64,000 nt of DNA, taken from positions 248,001-312,000 of the forward strand of contig NZ_AXAI01000006.1 of assembly GCF_000472425.1 (NCBI RefSeq). The letters run 5' to 3'. The stretch comes from Bradyrhizobium sp. Tv2a-2. GTDB lineage: Bacteria; Pseudomonadota; Alphaproteobacteria; Rhizobiales; Xanthobacteraceae. Below the pieces are notes generated by a model, which was given only the letters and a program-made list of their open reading frames with translations, did no database searches and was not told the DNA's origin. The position numbers and the translations under genes are program-made. This document shows, piece by piece, positions 8,648 to 17,880 of this stretch (positions within the stretch are counted from its first letter, which is position 1; each line of letters opens with the position of its first letter).

Positions 8648-10030
8648 ATGAGCAGCACAGCGGCGCTGGCCTTTGCATTTTGGCCGTTCGTTGCCCTCGT
8701 ACTCTATTCCACGTTGCCTGCGCGACGCGCGACCATGTGGAATTTTCTTGGCGCGCAGATGTTCCTGCCTACCGGTGCGATCAAGTTTCCCGTCATCGTA
8801 CCTTTCGATAAAGCCTCCATCCCGACGCTCTGCGCCATCGTTTTGCTGCTGGTTTGGCGACCTGATGCGAGAAGCGTTCCAGGCTCGAAGTTCGCCAACT
8901 TCCTTCTGTTTTGCTATGTCATCGCGCCGATCGCGACGTCATTGCTTAATACCGATGCTATCGTTAATGGCGGCGTTCTTTTGCCCGGTGTCGGAATCTA
9001 CGACGGCCTATCGGCAGCAGAAACCGCGCTTGTCGCCGTGCTGCCTTTTGTCATAGGGCGTGTCTTCTTTCGCGAGACCTCGGATGTTGCCAACATTTTG
9101 CGCGCGCTTGCGTTTGCAGGTCTCATCTACTCTGTGCTCATGTTGATTGAAATACGCCTCAGCCCGCAACTGCACTATTGGGTGTACGGCTACTACTCGA
9201 GCGATTTTGAGCAGTCGGCGCGTGGAGATAGCTACCGGCCAATTGTTTTCATGGGGAACGGCCTGCTCGCAACCTTCTTTCTTATGACGACAGCGGTATC
9301 GGCCGCCGCCTTCTGGCGAAATAAGGTAAAGTTGATTCCTTCGGTCCCGGCTTCGGTCTTACTGGGTTATTTGAGTTTTGTGCTCATACTGTGCCGTAGC
9401 TTGGGTTCGCTGGTCTATGCGGCTACAGCGATTCCGCTCTTGCGTTTCACATCGGCTCGCACGTGTGTCCGTGTATCGGCCATTTTCGCACTTCTCGCAT
9501 TGGCCTATCCGCTGCTGCGGTCCCAGGATTTCGTTCCAACTGAGGGGATAGTCTCGCTAACCAAGCAAGTAAGCGAGGAAAGGTCGCGTTCGATCGAGTT
9601 TCGCTTTATTAACGAAGACAAGTTGTTGCACCGAGCGTCGCAGCGTCCGTTGTTCGGCTGGGGACGGTTCAGCCGAAGCCGCGTTTATGACGAGGAGAGT
9701 GGGCGGGACCTAAGTGTAACGGACGGTCGTTGGATCATTACGATGGGCCAATTCGGGCTATTTGGGTTCGTCGCCGAATTCGGTCTACTATCACTAGGGG
9801 TTTTTTCCCTGTTTAACATTTGGCGGAAGGCGAAGCCGGGCGCTGAAGCAGGCACCTACGTCGCTGCGTTGAGCCTGCTGGTAGCGCTCAACATCGTCGA
9901 TTTGCTGCCAAACGCATCTGTTACCCCGTTAACTTTTCTGCTGTCGGGCAGCCTTCTGGGCCATGCGGAGGCTATTGCGTCCCGCTTGAAATCGTGCGGT
10001 ACAAATAAGATACGTCATCGCATCACATAA
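8648..10030 (+). CDS. Wzy/O-antigen ligase-like polysaccharide polymerase
   Basis: A polytopic membrane protein of about 460 residues with some ten hydrophobic segments and a large periplasmic loop. The motif RPLFGWGRFSRSRVYDEESG followed by GRWIITMGQFGLFGFVAEFG resembles the loop and helix near the catalytic His/Arg region of O-antigen ligase/polymerase proteins. It would join repeat units in the periplasm. The upstream ATG at 8594 is possible, but ATG 8648 starts directly at the first membrane span and has GGAGG 12 bases ahead. It is followed 17 bases later by the flippase gene, so the two are probably co-transcribed. Confidence 0.75.
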   Translation: MSSTAALAFAFWPFVALVLYSTLPARRATMWNFLGAQMFLPTGAIKFPVIVPFDKASIPTLCAIVLLLVWRPDARSVPGSKFANFLLFCYVIAPIATSLLNTDAIVNGGVLLPGVGIYDGLSAAETALVAVLPFVIGRVFFRETSDVANILRALAFAGLIYSVLMLIEIRLSPQLHYWVYGYYSSDFEQSARGDSYRPIVFMGNGLLATFFLMTTAVSAAAFWRNKVKLIPSVPASVLLGYLSFVLILCRSLGSLVYAATAIPLLRFTSARTCVRVSAIFALLALAYPLLRSQDFVPTEGIVSLTKQVSEERSRSIEFRFINEDKLLHRASQRPLFGWGRFSRSRVYDEESGRDLSVTDGRWIITMGQFGLFGFVAEFGLLSLGVFSLFNIWRKAKPGAEAGTYVAALSLLVALNIVDLLPNASVTPLTFLLSGSLLGHAEAIASRLKSCGTNKIRHRIT

Positions 10031-10047
10031 ATGAAACGGCCCCGCTC

Positions 10048-11406
10048 TTGACTCGGACCTTAACCAATCGCGTCTTTCGTGCCGGCTGGCTCACGGTTCT
10101 CGCGCATTCGGGATCTCTCATCTTACGTTTCGCCGGAAGCCTGATTCTCACGCGCATCTTAAAGCCGGAGCTGTTTGGCGTTCTTTCTATCGTTACGTCC
10201 GTACAGGTAATTGTCACGCTGCTGACCGACTTTGGAATAAGGCAGGCGGTCATCCAAAGCCCTCGCGCGTTCGAGCCGGCGTTTCGAAATACGGCCTGGA
10301 CTCTACACATATTGCGGGGAGTGGCGATTCTCGCGATTGGATTGGCGCTCAGTATTGTTCTCTACGTGGTACAGAATTTTAATATTTTTGAACCCGACTC
10401 GATTTACGGAAACCCGCAGCTGCCTGCACTGTTTGCGGTGAGTTCAGTGTCGGCCGTGGTCTTAGGCTTTCAGTCGATGAACTATGTGCTGGCGAGCCGA
10501 TCGCTGACATTAGATCGCGTGCTGATGGTGGATCTCACGTCGCAGGTCGTGGGCCTAGTAGTAGTGATCTTGCTCGCGATCTTGACCAGATCGATCTGGT
10601 CGTTTGTGCTCGGCAATCTGTTCACCTCTCTCCTGGTCGTCCTGCTTAGTAAACTCGCTTTGCCAGGAGTGCCTGATCGATTTGCGCTCGATCGCGGAGT
10701 GATCCAGGATCTTAACGGATATGGTCGCTGGGTATTCCTGTCTTCCGCGGTTGGGGCACTAGGCCTAAACGGCGATCGGATTATTTTGGCGGCCTTGCTA
10801 ACGCCATTCGCGATGGGGCAATTTGCGGTCGCATCCAACTTGGCAGCGGTCCCTGAGGGCTTGCTGACAAGACTATTCGGCGCCATCGCGCTGCCCGCTC
10901 TAAGCGAGGTTCTCAGGGATCGTAAAAGCAGGTTCTCCGCTGTTTATTGGCGGATGCGACTACTTTCGGATGCTGCTACGGCCGCATTGGCAGGGTTCCT
11001 ATTCTCGACAGGGCAACTCGCCGTCGATCTGCTCTATGACAGTCGATATTCTTCGGCAGGTCACATGTTGCAGCTGCTCTCTTTCAGCTTGCTTTTTCTT
11101 CGGTGCAGCTTGGGGCAGAACATATATCTTGCCTTTGGCGTCACTTACCACGTGACGGTGCTCTCCATTGTCAAACTCTGTTCGTTGATTACGACCGTTT
11201 CGCTGTTGTATTGGCTATTCGGCTTGAACGGGGCAATTATTGGAATTGCCGTGCACATGCTGCCATGCGCAATCTACATTGCGTGGACGAGTAAAGCTTT
11301 CGGCTTATATCGGTGGTTTTCAGAACTCTGGACGCTTGCGTTGTGGCCTTTGGGTTGGCTGATAGGCGAGGGTCTTGTGTTATCGTTCCACCTGATTTTT
11401 CATTGA
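10048..11406 (+). CDS. Wzx-like oligosaccharide flippase
   Basis: 452 residues with 12 or more hydrophobic segments. The N-terminal region GSLILTRILKPELFGVLSI and the FGIRQAVIQ stretch are typical of the polysaccharide transporter branch of the MOP superfamily. It would move lipid-linked repeat units across the inner membrane to the polymerase encoded just upstream. The frame begins with TTG at 10048, 17 bases after the polymerase stop, and no in-frame ATG gives a complete first helix. The 3' end overlaps a convergent glycosyltransferase gene by 7 bases. Confidence 0.88.
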   Translation: MTRTLTNRVFRAGWLTVLAHSGSLILRFAGSLILTRILKPELFGVLSIVTSVQVIVTLLTDFGIRQAVIQSPRAFEPAFRNTAWTLHILRGVAILAIGLALSIVLYVVQNFNIFEPDSIYGNPQLPALFAVSSVSAVVLGFQSMNYVLASRSLTLDRVLMVDLTSQVVGLVVVILLAILTRSIWSFVLGNLFTSLLVVLLSKLALPGVPDRFALDRGVIQDLNGYGRWVFLSSAVGALGLNGDRIILAALLTPFAMGQFAVASNLAAVPEGLLTRLFGAIALPALSEVLRDRKSRFSAVYWRMRLLSDAATAALAGFLFSTGQLAVDLLYDSRYSSAGHMLQLLSFSLLFLRCSLGQNIYLAFGVTYHVTVLSIVKLCSLITTVSLLYWLFGLNGAIIGIAVHMLPCAIYIAWTSKAFGLYRWFSELWTLALWPLGWLIGEGLVLSFHLIFH

Positions 11407-12665
11407 CCTAGAACCGCATTATATATCTCGATGATCCGAGATGCCTTTGCATCCCACGTGAAGTTGGATACCGCATGCTCGCGGGCCGCTTTGCTCAACT
11501 TGCTGATTTTATCGGGAAATTGAAGAAGATCGCTTATCGCATCTCTCAAGCCGGAAACCAGGCTACTTCGATCTGCGAAAGGAACGCGAATTCCCACTCC
11601 ATCGGTGACCAACTCCGCAGGACCGCCGTAGTCGGCCACGATTGGCGGAACACCCAGCGCCATCGATTCGACAACGACCCCACCACCAAATTCGCGCACA
11701 CTTGGAAGAACGGAGAAGTCACAGCGTTTGAGGATCGGCTGTATTTCGTCGTGGGCTTTCCATCCGTGCATCAAGACCGCATTGCCAATCCCTAGCTGGT
11801 GTATAAGCGATTCAATTTCCGCTTTCTGAGGTCCATCGCCGATCACGTGTAAGATCAACTGTCCGCCAGCGAGTTGCGGAGCGATCGCCTCCAGCAGCAT
11901 GTCCAGGCCCTTGTACGGAACAAGCCTACCCACGAACGCTGCGTGCAGAGGAAGAGCGCGGGGACCGCGCGGTTCATATTCAAAGCGGGAAGGTTCGAAG
12001 CCGTTTTCCGGGATATAGGAGCACTTGGAGCGAGCCCACTCAGGCATCTCGCTCAGGGTGTATTTGGAACCACATATGATCGCCGACGCTTTCTCACGCG
12101 TCGCATAGTACGATGGCAGGAACTTGTAGGCCGATCTGAGATAGGATAGCCACTCCTTCTCGGCATGCTGTCTATCGCGAAACGACGAAGGCCAGGGAAG
12201 TCCTCCGTTGAGGGGCCCCAAAATGAATGGGACACCATACCGATTGAGCTTAGTCGAAATGGGACTGGGCGTTGTAGGGCTCACAGGCGTAATTCGATGT
12301 ACAATATTGAACTCGCCGGACCTAATGCGCGCGTGAAACTGTTTCCAGACTGCCGATTCAAATGAGTAGTAGGTGATCGACGACAGTGCCATAGTGGTAG
12401 TCCAACCCTTGCCAGCGCCCCCCCTAAGAACCTCTGCGAGCCGGTAGATTGGTCTTGCAAACCTTTCGTTGTCGATGACGGTAAAATCTCGCCCTTCGGT
12501 CAAACCAGCTCGTACAAATGCGCCTCGGTTTCGTACCTGGGTGACTATATGTGCGTTCAATCGCTTCGAAATCGCAAACGCCAAACTCCATCCAATCAAG
12601 GGAACACTTGTCCATTCCGGATTAGCCATCTCTGCAAGCAGCAAGGCTCGGATTGGCTTCGTCAT
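11400..12665 (-). CDS. Glycosyltransferase family 4
   Basis: 421 residues with a GT-B two-domain fold. The C-terminal donor domain shows VGRLVPYKGLDMLLEAI, LHVIGDGPQ and the EX7E-type region EFGGGVVVESMALGVPP. The N-terminal half has GPLNGGLPWP, common in bacterial group 1 transferases. It should transfer a sugar from a nucleotide donor to the growing lipid-linked oligosaccharide at the cytoplasmic face; the sugar cannot be told. It is divergent from the next GT4 gene across 55 bases, which must hold promoters for both. Confidence 0.88.
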   Translation of the reverse strand: MTKPIRALLLAEMANPEWTSVPLIGWSLAFAISKRLNAHIVTQVRNRGAFVRAGLTEGRDFTVIDNERFARPIYRLAEVLRGGAGKGWTTTMALSSITYYSFESAVWKQFHARIRSGEFNIVHRITPVSPTTPSPISTKLNRYGVPFILGPLNGGLPWPSSFRDRQHAEKEWLSYLRSAYKFLPSYYATREKASAIICGSKYTLSEMPEWARSKCSYIPENGFEPSRFEYEPRGPRALPLHAAFVGRLVPYKGLDMLLEAIAPQLAGGQLILHVIGDGPQKAEIESLIHQLGIGNAVLMHGWKAHDEIQPILKRCDFSVLPSVREFGGGVVVESMALGVPPIVADYGGPAELVTDGVGIRVPFADRSSLVSGLRDAISDLLQFPDKISKLSKAAREHAVSNFTWDAKASRIIEIYNAVLGQ

Positions 12666-12720
12666 ATTTCACCCATGGGCGTTCTTGTCTAAATTGAGCT
12701 TGAATTGATGAGGCAGTTAT

Positions 12721-13920
12721 ATGCGTTTAGGATATCTAGTCCCAGAGTTTCCAAGTCAAACCCATGTTTTCTTTTGGCGCGAAATACAGGCGCTTGCCGG
12801 GCGTGGCATCGATGTGAAGCTCGTTTCGACGAGGATGCCTTCCCAGCTTGGTCGGCACAAATTCGTTAACGAGGCCGTGCACCGAACCCACTATCTGCTT
12901 CCTCCGACGAGATCTCTCTTGCTTAAGAGCGTTATGCGGGCTCTTAAGAAACGCACCTGCGCGATCACATACATTAATTCGCTGGCGCAGCGGACCACGA
13001 CTGTTCAAACTGCAGCCTTGATCTATGCGGCGGCTCAACTGACTGAGTGGGCGGCTTTGCAAAATGTTGCTCACGTCCATGGGCATTCTTGTGCGTACTC
13101 AGCTCACGTGCTGGCCCTAAGCAGACTACTCGGTGGTCCTAATTATAGTCTCACCCTGCATGGTGATCTCGACGTATACGGCGACGATCACGCGGCGAAG
13201 ATGACGGGCGCGTCGTTCGTGAGCGCGGTGGGAACGCATCTCATTGACCAGATCGTCGCTCGTGTTGGCCTCCCAAGAGAAAAGCTGTTCACGACGTTCA
13301 TGGGCATCGACGCCGGTGCCCTGGCCGCGATAGCGGATCAGCGGACGTATGATGAAGTGAATATGCGTATCCTGACTGTTGCGCGGCTGGAGCGAAATAA
13401 GGGCCATGAGTATGCGCTGGCCGCTGTGCGGCGTGCGAGAGATGAAGGAATGAACATTCGCTATACGATCGTTGGAGGTGGCCAATTCCGGAATGAAATA
13501 GTCGCCATGGTTGATAAGTTGGGATTGCAGAATGACGTGGAATTGCTGGGATCGTTAGCGGAGGAGGGGGTCTTTGACAGCCTGAGAACGTCAGATGTTT
13601 TCCTGCTCCCGAGTGTAGGAAAGGGAGAAGCATGGCCGGTTGCTGTCATGGAAGCGATGGGGGCTGGTATGCCCGTGGTGGCGACGGACATCGGTGCCAC
13701 TTCCGAGATGATAGCTAATGGTAGAGATGGTTTTCTCGTGCGCCAGCGAGAGCCGAACGATATCGTGGAGGTTCTTCGCTCTCTTTACCAGAGTTCGGAG
13801 CTTAGGCGCTCGATCGGCCGGCAAGCTCGGGCTACAGCAGTGGCGCGCTTCGCCGTGGAGCGGAGCGCTGAGTCGTTGCTTGCCCAGGTGGAGAGATCGT
13901 TAAGGACAGCGGGGGGCTAA
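12721..13920 (+). CDS. Glycosyltransferase family 4 (WcaL/colanic-acid type)
   Basis: 399 residues. It opens with MRLGYLVPEFPSQTHVFFWR, the start typical of the colanic-acid WcaL-like transferases, then AHVHGHSCAYSAHVLAL and a phosphate-binding region VARLERNKGHEYALAAV, IVGGG and GEAWPVAVMEAMGAGMPVV (EX7E). GAGG seven bases before the ATG is a good ribosome site. It is the only plus-strand gene here, convergent with the acetyltransferase at 13929 (8-base gap). Confidence 0.9.
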   Translation: MRLGYLVPEFPSQTHVFFWREIQALAGRGIDVKLVSTRMPSQLGRHKFVNEAVHRTHYLLPPTRSLLLKSVMRALKKRTCAITYINSLAQRTTTVQTAALIYAAAQLTEWAALQNVAHVHGHSCAYSAHVLALSRLLGGPNYSLTLHGDLDVYGDDHAAKMTGASFVSAVGTHLIDQIVARVGLPREKLFTTFMGIDAGALAAIADQRTYDEVNMRILTVARLERNKGHEYALAAVRRARDEGMNIRYTIVGGGQFRNEIVAMVDKLGLQNDVELLGSLAEEGVFDSLRTSDVFLLPSVGKGEAWPVAVMEAMGAGMPVVATDIGATSEMIANGRDGFLVRQREPNDIVEVLRSLYQSSELRRSIGRQARATAVARFAVERSAESLLAQVERSLRTAGG

Positions 13921-13928
13921 CTCAAGCA

Positions 13929-14453
13929 CTACTGATTGTCGCCTGAAGATTTGTGTATGCCAACAGCGGCCTTACTTCGCGCGACGTCCGTTAACACGAC
14001 GGCATTTGCACCAATTCTAGCGTAAGCTTCCACTTTGACGGGGCCGAGGATTTTTGCTCCGGCGCCGATGTCGACATGCGCTGCAATCCTTGGAGCGCCG
14101 AGATCGTTGCGCGTCCCTATAGTGACCTGCTGAAAGATGAGGCAGTTTACCCCGATTTCCGCCTCAGGATGGACCACAATACCGTTGGGGTGAGGGATAA
14201 GAAGGCCGCCGCCAATCTTGCAGTTCAAAGGAATTTCGGCTCCGGTCACAATACTCCAGAAGCGATGACGAACAGCGGCCCAACGACAAACGATTCGTCC
14301 GAGCGCGGATCGGTTATGGTGCCAGCGCTGGTATTGCCGAATAGCTTTCAGAAGCTTTCGACCTGGATCCCAAAATCGTTCGGGTATCTCGCGAGACCAA
14401 TCCGCCTGCTTTTCACCGCCATCAATGGCGCGCGATAGCAAATCGTCGACCAT
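13929..14453 (-). CDS. Serine acetyltransferase-like hexapeptide O-acetyltransferase
   Basis: 174 residues. The C-terminal half is a left-handed beta helix with hexapeptide repeats: LNCKIGGGLLIPHPNGIVVH, AEIGVNCLIFQQVTIG, VDIGAGAKILGPVKV and ARIGANAVVLTDV. The catalytic His lies in HPNGIVVH. It resembles CysE but lacks its long N-terminal helical domain, which is usual for the polysaccharide O-acetyltransferases of EPS clusters. It is the last gene of a minus-strand run (18855 to 13929) of two GT2 enzymes and the dehydrogenase-epimerase fusion, so acetylation of the same glycan is the likely role. Confidence 0.82.
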   Translation of the reverse strand: MVDDLLSRAIDGGEKQADWSREIPERFWDPGRKLLKAIRQYQRWHHNRSALGRIVCRWAAVRHRFWSIVTGAEIPLNCKIGGGLLIPHPNGIVVHPEAEIGVNCLIFQQVTIGTRNDLGAPRIAAHVDIGAGAKILGPVKVEAYARIGANAVVLTDVARSKAAVGIHKSSGDNQ

Positions 14454-14557
14454 CTAGATATCCTAAGGTTTCCTGGAAGGAGGTGGTAAACGGTGACATG
14501 CTAACCACGATCTGGCAGTTGGTTCTGTCCGATACGGCAGTGGAATTTGGCAATCGT

Positions 14558-16828
14558 CTATTCGACGGCGCTGCGCCAAGAGGACAGCGCCTCATCAATT
14601 CCAAATTTGATCATAGCATCGCGCGCCCCTACGGGCCGCCAACCAAGGTCCGCACATGCTCGTGAGCAATCGAAGACTGCCAGGTGCCGACGAGCATCCC
14701 AATCTCGGTAATTTGGAACACGGATTCGATCAGGATGTTTGACGAGTACCTTGACGACCCATTTCGCCAGATCGGCCGCATAGAACTGCCACATCGGACG
14801 ATAACGGACGTCAAGTCTGAGACTGGACAGCCTCTGCAGCTCCGAGAGGTAGTCCCGTGCACTCAGAAGCGGTACGTCACATAGATTATAAGCGTTCCCC
14901 TCAATGTCGGGTACCTCAATCATCCGCGCCAAAGCATCAGCGACATCCTGAACCAGGACAAAGGGAAGCCTGTGAGCGCCATCTCCCCAGACCTCGCATA
15001 TATTCTCCGAGAAGCGCCCTACACCCCAATGGAATGGGTTTCCCCCCCTTCCGATGACGATGCCTGGCCGCGCAATTACGAGTGGTAACCGCGATTCGCG
15101 CTGCATCTGCAGCAGAATGGCTTCGGATGCGGCTTTTGCCCGCGAATAGTAATCGCGTTTGGCAATTGCTGGATCAAGTGGACAGGTGTCGGTAATCGTT
15201 CCAGAACCCGTTCCGGTGAAATACGACGCTATCGTGCCGGTATATACGAGGCGCTTGACGCCGGCAGCCAGACAGGCCTCACCTACATATCTAGCGGGCT
15301 CAACGTCCTTGTTGAGGTATTCGTCCCAGGTCTTCGCTTGAGCATGCGCTAAATGGTAAACAAAGCTAATTCCACTCAATGCGGAGAGCAAATCATCTCT
15401 TTGCCTTATGTCTCCTCGTACGATCTCCAGTCGATCGCAGGCGAGATCTTGCAGCACGCTTGATGTGCCGCGCACCATGGCACGAACGCAATAGCCACTC
15501 GCCAGCAGTTTGCGTACGAGCTCGCGGCCAATAAACCCCGCCGCTCCCACAACAAGCACACTAGGTGGCGCTGCCAACGTAACAGGAGAGGCCGGTTGGG
15601 GCGGCGCGGTGATGGGCAGCGCCGCGGCTTCGACGACATCGCTGCAAAAGGAGATGATCTCTCGGCCTCTCTGGGCGTCGATCCGAATGTCAAGCCTGTC
15701 TTCGGCGCAAATTGAGTTGTAGAAGCTCGAGACGCTATCGGTGATCGACTTTTGGAAAGGGTTGCCGCGTCCGCGAACCTTGAATTTTCCAAGCAAGCAA
15801 TCCAGTAGCGTACGTAGGCTTTGAACGCGTAGCTGGCGCGCAAAATGGGCTGCCCGGCTGTAGCGATCAAGGTCCATGTCCAGCGGGGTGCGCCGGTCGA
15901 TAATACATGTATTCGCGTCCAGGTCAGCGGTAGCCGTGCCGAACAGGCCCCGAACGAAAACCGTCCGGTGCGGAAAGCCCGGACCCATATTCAAGGTAAG
16001 GTTCATCGCGATGCGTTTGGTAGCCGCCCGCATGCGCCACCGACGGAAAACCGTTGATCCGTTCGGAAGCGAGATTTCGCGATCGACGATTACGTTAAGG
16101 CTGTCGGGTTTGCCGCCGAGGTCGAGCAAGATCGACAGTAGGTGAGGTCCCGTTTCGAGAATTACATTTCCGGGCGAGCGTAGCATCCATGAGTCGAACG
16201 GTCCGAGGCGGATTTGAGGAAGTTCGAACAGGTAGTTCAAGGTGATCTCATCAATAGGGCCGAGATCTCCACGCTCTATAACCGCTCTCAACCGTGCATA
16301 GGCTGACGTAAACATAAAATTGTGGCTGACGCCAAGATATAGATTTCTCTCGACAGAGAGAGCAAGTAGCTCATCGGCTTCTGAAACGCTGGTACACATC
16401 GGCTTTTCGATGAACACATGAACGCCGGCGTTCAGGGCAATTTTGGCGAGCGAATGGTGCAAGTCCGGTGGAACGAGCAGATGCACACAGTCAAGTCTGG
16501 CGTTCTGCAACATCATCTCGAGCGATTGGAAGACGTCAGGAATCGTCCAAGCCTTCGCAAAGGCTTGGGCCGCGAGAAGGTTTGAATCACAGACCGCAAC
16601 CAGGTCAACGTTCGCTGCCGCGCGTATCGCGCGCGCATGGAACTCAGCGATGTATCCTGTTCCAACAAGTCCGACGCGGAGGTTTTTGGAGCGGAATTGG
16701 CTAGATTGGCTCATTTTGGGCAAAGTTGAAACCGGGCCCGTGCGTCTGTTTGCAAATCTGTTGAGTAAGAATAGAGAACCGGGGATTACGTCTCCAATAC
16801 TCGTTACGAACCGAGTGAGGCTGATCAT
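14558..16828 (-). CDS. Fused Gfo/Idh/MocA dehydrogenase and SDR epimerase/dehydratase
   Basis: 756 residues with two full enzyme domains. Residues 50-400 form a Gfo/Idh/MocA oxidoreductase: NAD motif GLVGTGYIAEFHARAI and the conserved EKP at 141-143. A Pro/Ala-rich linker (405-422) joins it to an extended SDR domain: GAAGFIG at 428-434, VYTGTIASY, and the catalytic YxxxK as Tyr561/Lys565 in YYSRAKAASE. The fusion likely carries out two consecutive steps on one sugar substrate, such as oxidation then epimerisation or dehydration (inference). The ATG overlaps the upstream glycosyltransferase stop as ATGA; an internal ATG at 16714 (MSQSSQFRSK) is an alternative start. Confidence 0.88.
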   Translation of the reverse strand: MISLTRFVTSIGDVIPGSLFLLNRFANRRTGPVSTLPKMSQSSQFRSKNLRVGLVGTGYIAEFHARAIRAAANVDLVAVCDSNLLAAQAFAKAWTIPDVFQSLEMMLQNARLDCVHLLVPPDLHHSLAKIALNAGVHVFIEKPMCTSVSEADELLALSVERNLYLGVSHNFMFTSAYARLRAVIERGDLGPIDEITLNYLFELPQIRLGPFDSWMLRSPGNVILETGPHLLSILLDLGGKPDSLNVIVDREISLPNGSTVFRRWRMRAATKRIAMNLTLNMGPGFPHRTVFVRGLFGTATADLDANTCIIDRRTPLDMDLDRYSRAAHFARQLRVQSLRTLLDCLLGKFKVRGRGNPFQKSITDSVSSFYNSICAEDRLDIRIDAQRGREIISFCSDVVEAAALPITAPPQPASPVTLAAPPSVLVVGAAGFIGRELVRKLLASGYCVRAMVRGTSSVLQDLACDRLEIVRGDIRQRDDLLSALSGISFVYHLAHAQAKTWDEYLNKDVEPARYVGEACLAAGVKRLVYTGTIASYFTGTGSGTITDTCPLDPAIAKRDYYSRAKAASEAILLQMQRESRLPLVIARPGIVIGRGGNPFHWGVGRFSENICEVWGDGAHRLPFVLVQDVADALARMIEVPDIEGNAYNLCDVPLLSARDYLSELQRLSSLRLDVRYRPMWQFYAADLAKWVVKVLVKHPDRIRVPNYRDWDARRHLAVFDCSRACADLGWRPVGARDAMIKFGIDEALSSWRSAVE

Positions 16829-17853
16829 TTGAAGTTGACCTTGTGCTCGATAAGAGTCGGAGCGCGACCCAGTAACCGGTCACGCTGGAAGCGCAGCTGT
16901 CCAAATGCCTCGGGAAAGCGAGCCAGGACCTGAAAGTAAGCAAGGACCAGCCGGTCTCTCAGCGGGCCTCGTCCACGTAAGGTCAATCGCAAGAGCTGGA
17001 TCGGATAAACCAGAAGCCCTGCTGCGGCGATCGGGCCTGCGTGCATAATTGCTAAGACGCAGAGCGCGGGCAGGTACACTCCCCAGAGCCACGCTCTTCG
17101 CGATTCCCAGGTAAAGTGCCGTTCTGGCGGGGCACCGTGGAGGAAGGCGCCTTGCGCGAAAGCGTATCCCGCGCGCACGCTCCTCTTCCACCATTGGCTG
17201 AAATGCAGCATTGCGGCGTCGTGAACGGCCATCTCGCGATCGATTCGCCAAATCCGCCAATTGACGCGGCGAAGTCGCACGCAGAGTTCATCCTCTTCGG
17301 CCGCAATGACATCTTCCCGATAAGAGCCTACGTCCTCGAGCGCTGTGCTGCGCAGCATCACGTTGCCCGCGCAAGATCGAACTTCTCCGACAGGACCATC
17401 CCATTCAATCTGGCATAACCAGTTGTAGATTGATCGTTCCGGGAAGCGCTCACGCAGGTGTCCGCAGACTGCAGCAACATCCGGGCGATCCTTGAGGAAC
17501 TCGACGGCGTCGCGACACCAGAGTGGTGCGAGCACGCAGTCGGCGTCGACAAATTGAACAAAGGGGATATCTGATCTTTTCTCACGTAAACGTCTGAAGC
17601 CCGCATTTCGAGCTCGAGCCGCTGTAAACGGTATCGACATGTCGAGTTCGATGACATCGAACCCGCGCTCACGAGCCCTTTGCAGAGAATCATCGGTTGA
17701 GCCGGAGTCGACGTATACGACGGCGGATGCTCCAACTATCGACGCAAGACAAGCAGTTAGACGCTCGCCCTCGTTCCGCCCGATTACCACGACGCCAAAA
17801 CCGGCAATCGCGGCGTCGTGGGGTGGCTGAGGCTTTAGGCTGGCATTAGGCAT
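16825..17853 (-). CDS. Glycosyltransferase family 2
   Basis: 342 residues. The GT-A fold shows VVVIGRNEGERL, VYVDSGSTDDS, the donor-metal motif FVDADC and the base region CGHLRERFPERS with AEEDELCVRLR. A C-terminal hydrophobic stretch (AWLWGVYLPALCVLAIMHAGP) suggests membrane association. It belongs to the group of EPS glycosyltransferases that act at the inner membrane; the sugar is unknown. Its stop overlaps the start of the fusion gene, and 27 bases separate it from the preceding GT2 gene, so the four genes are likely one operon. Confidence 0.9.
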   Translation of the reverse strand: MPNASLKPQPPHDAAIAGFGVVVIGRNEGERLTACLASIVGASAVVYVDSGSTDDSLQRARERGFDVIELDMSIPFTAARARNAGFRRLREKRSDIPFVQFVDADCVLAPLWCRDAVEFLKDRPDVAAVCGHLRERFPERSIYNWLCQIEWDGPVGEVRSCAGNVMLRSTALEDVGSYREDVIAAEEDELCVRLRRVNWRIWRIDREMAVHDAAMLHFSQWWKRSVRAGYAFAQGAFLHGAPPERHFTWESRRAWLWGVYLPALCVLAIMHAGPIAAAGLLVYPIQLLRLTLRGRGPLRDRLVLAYFQVLARFPEAFGQLRFQRDRLLGRAPTLIEHKVNFK

Positions 17854-17880
17854 TTTTGCGCCCAGTCATACCAGGAGCAT

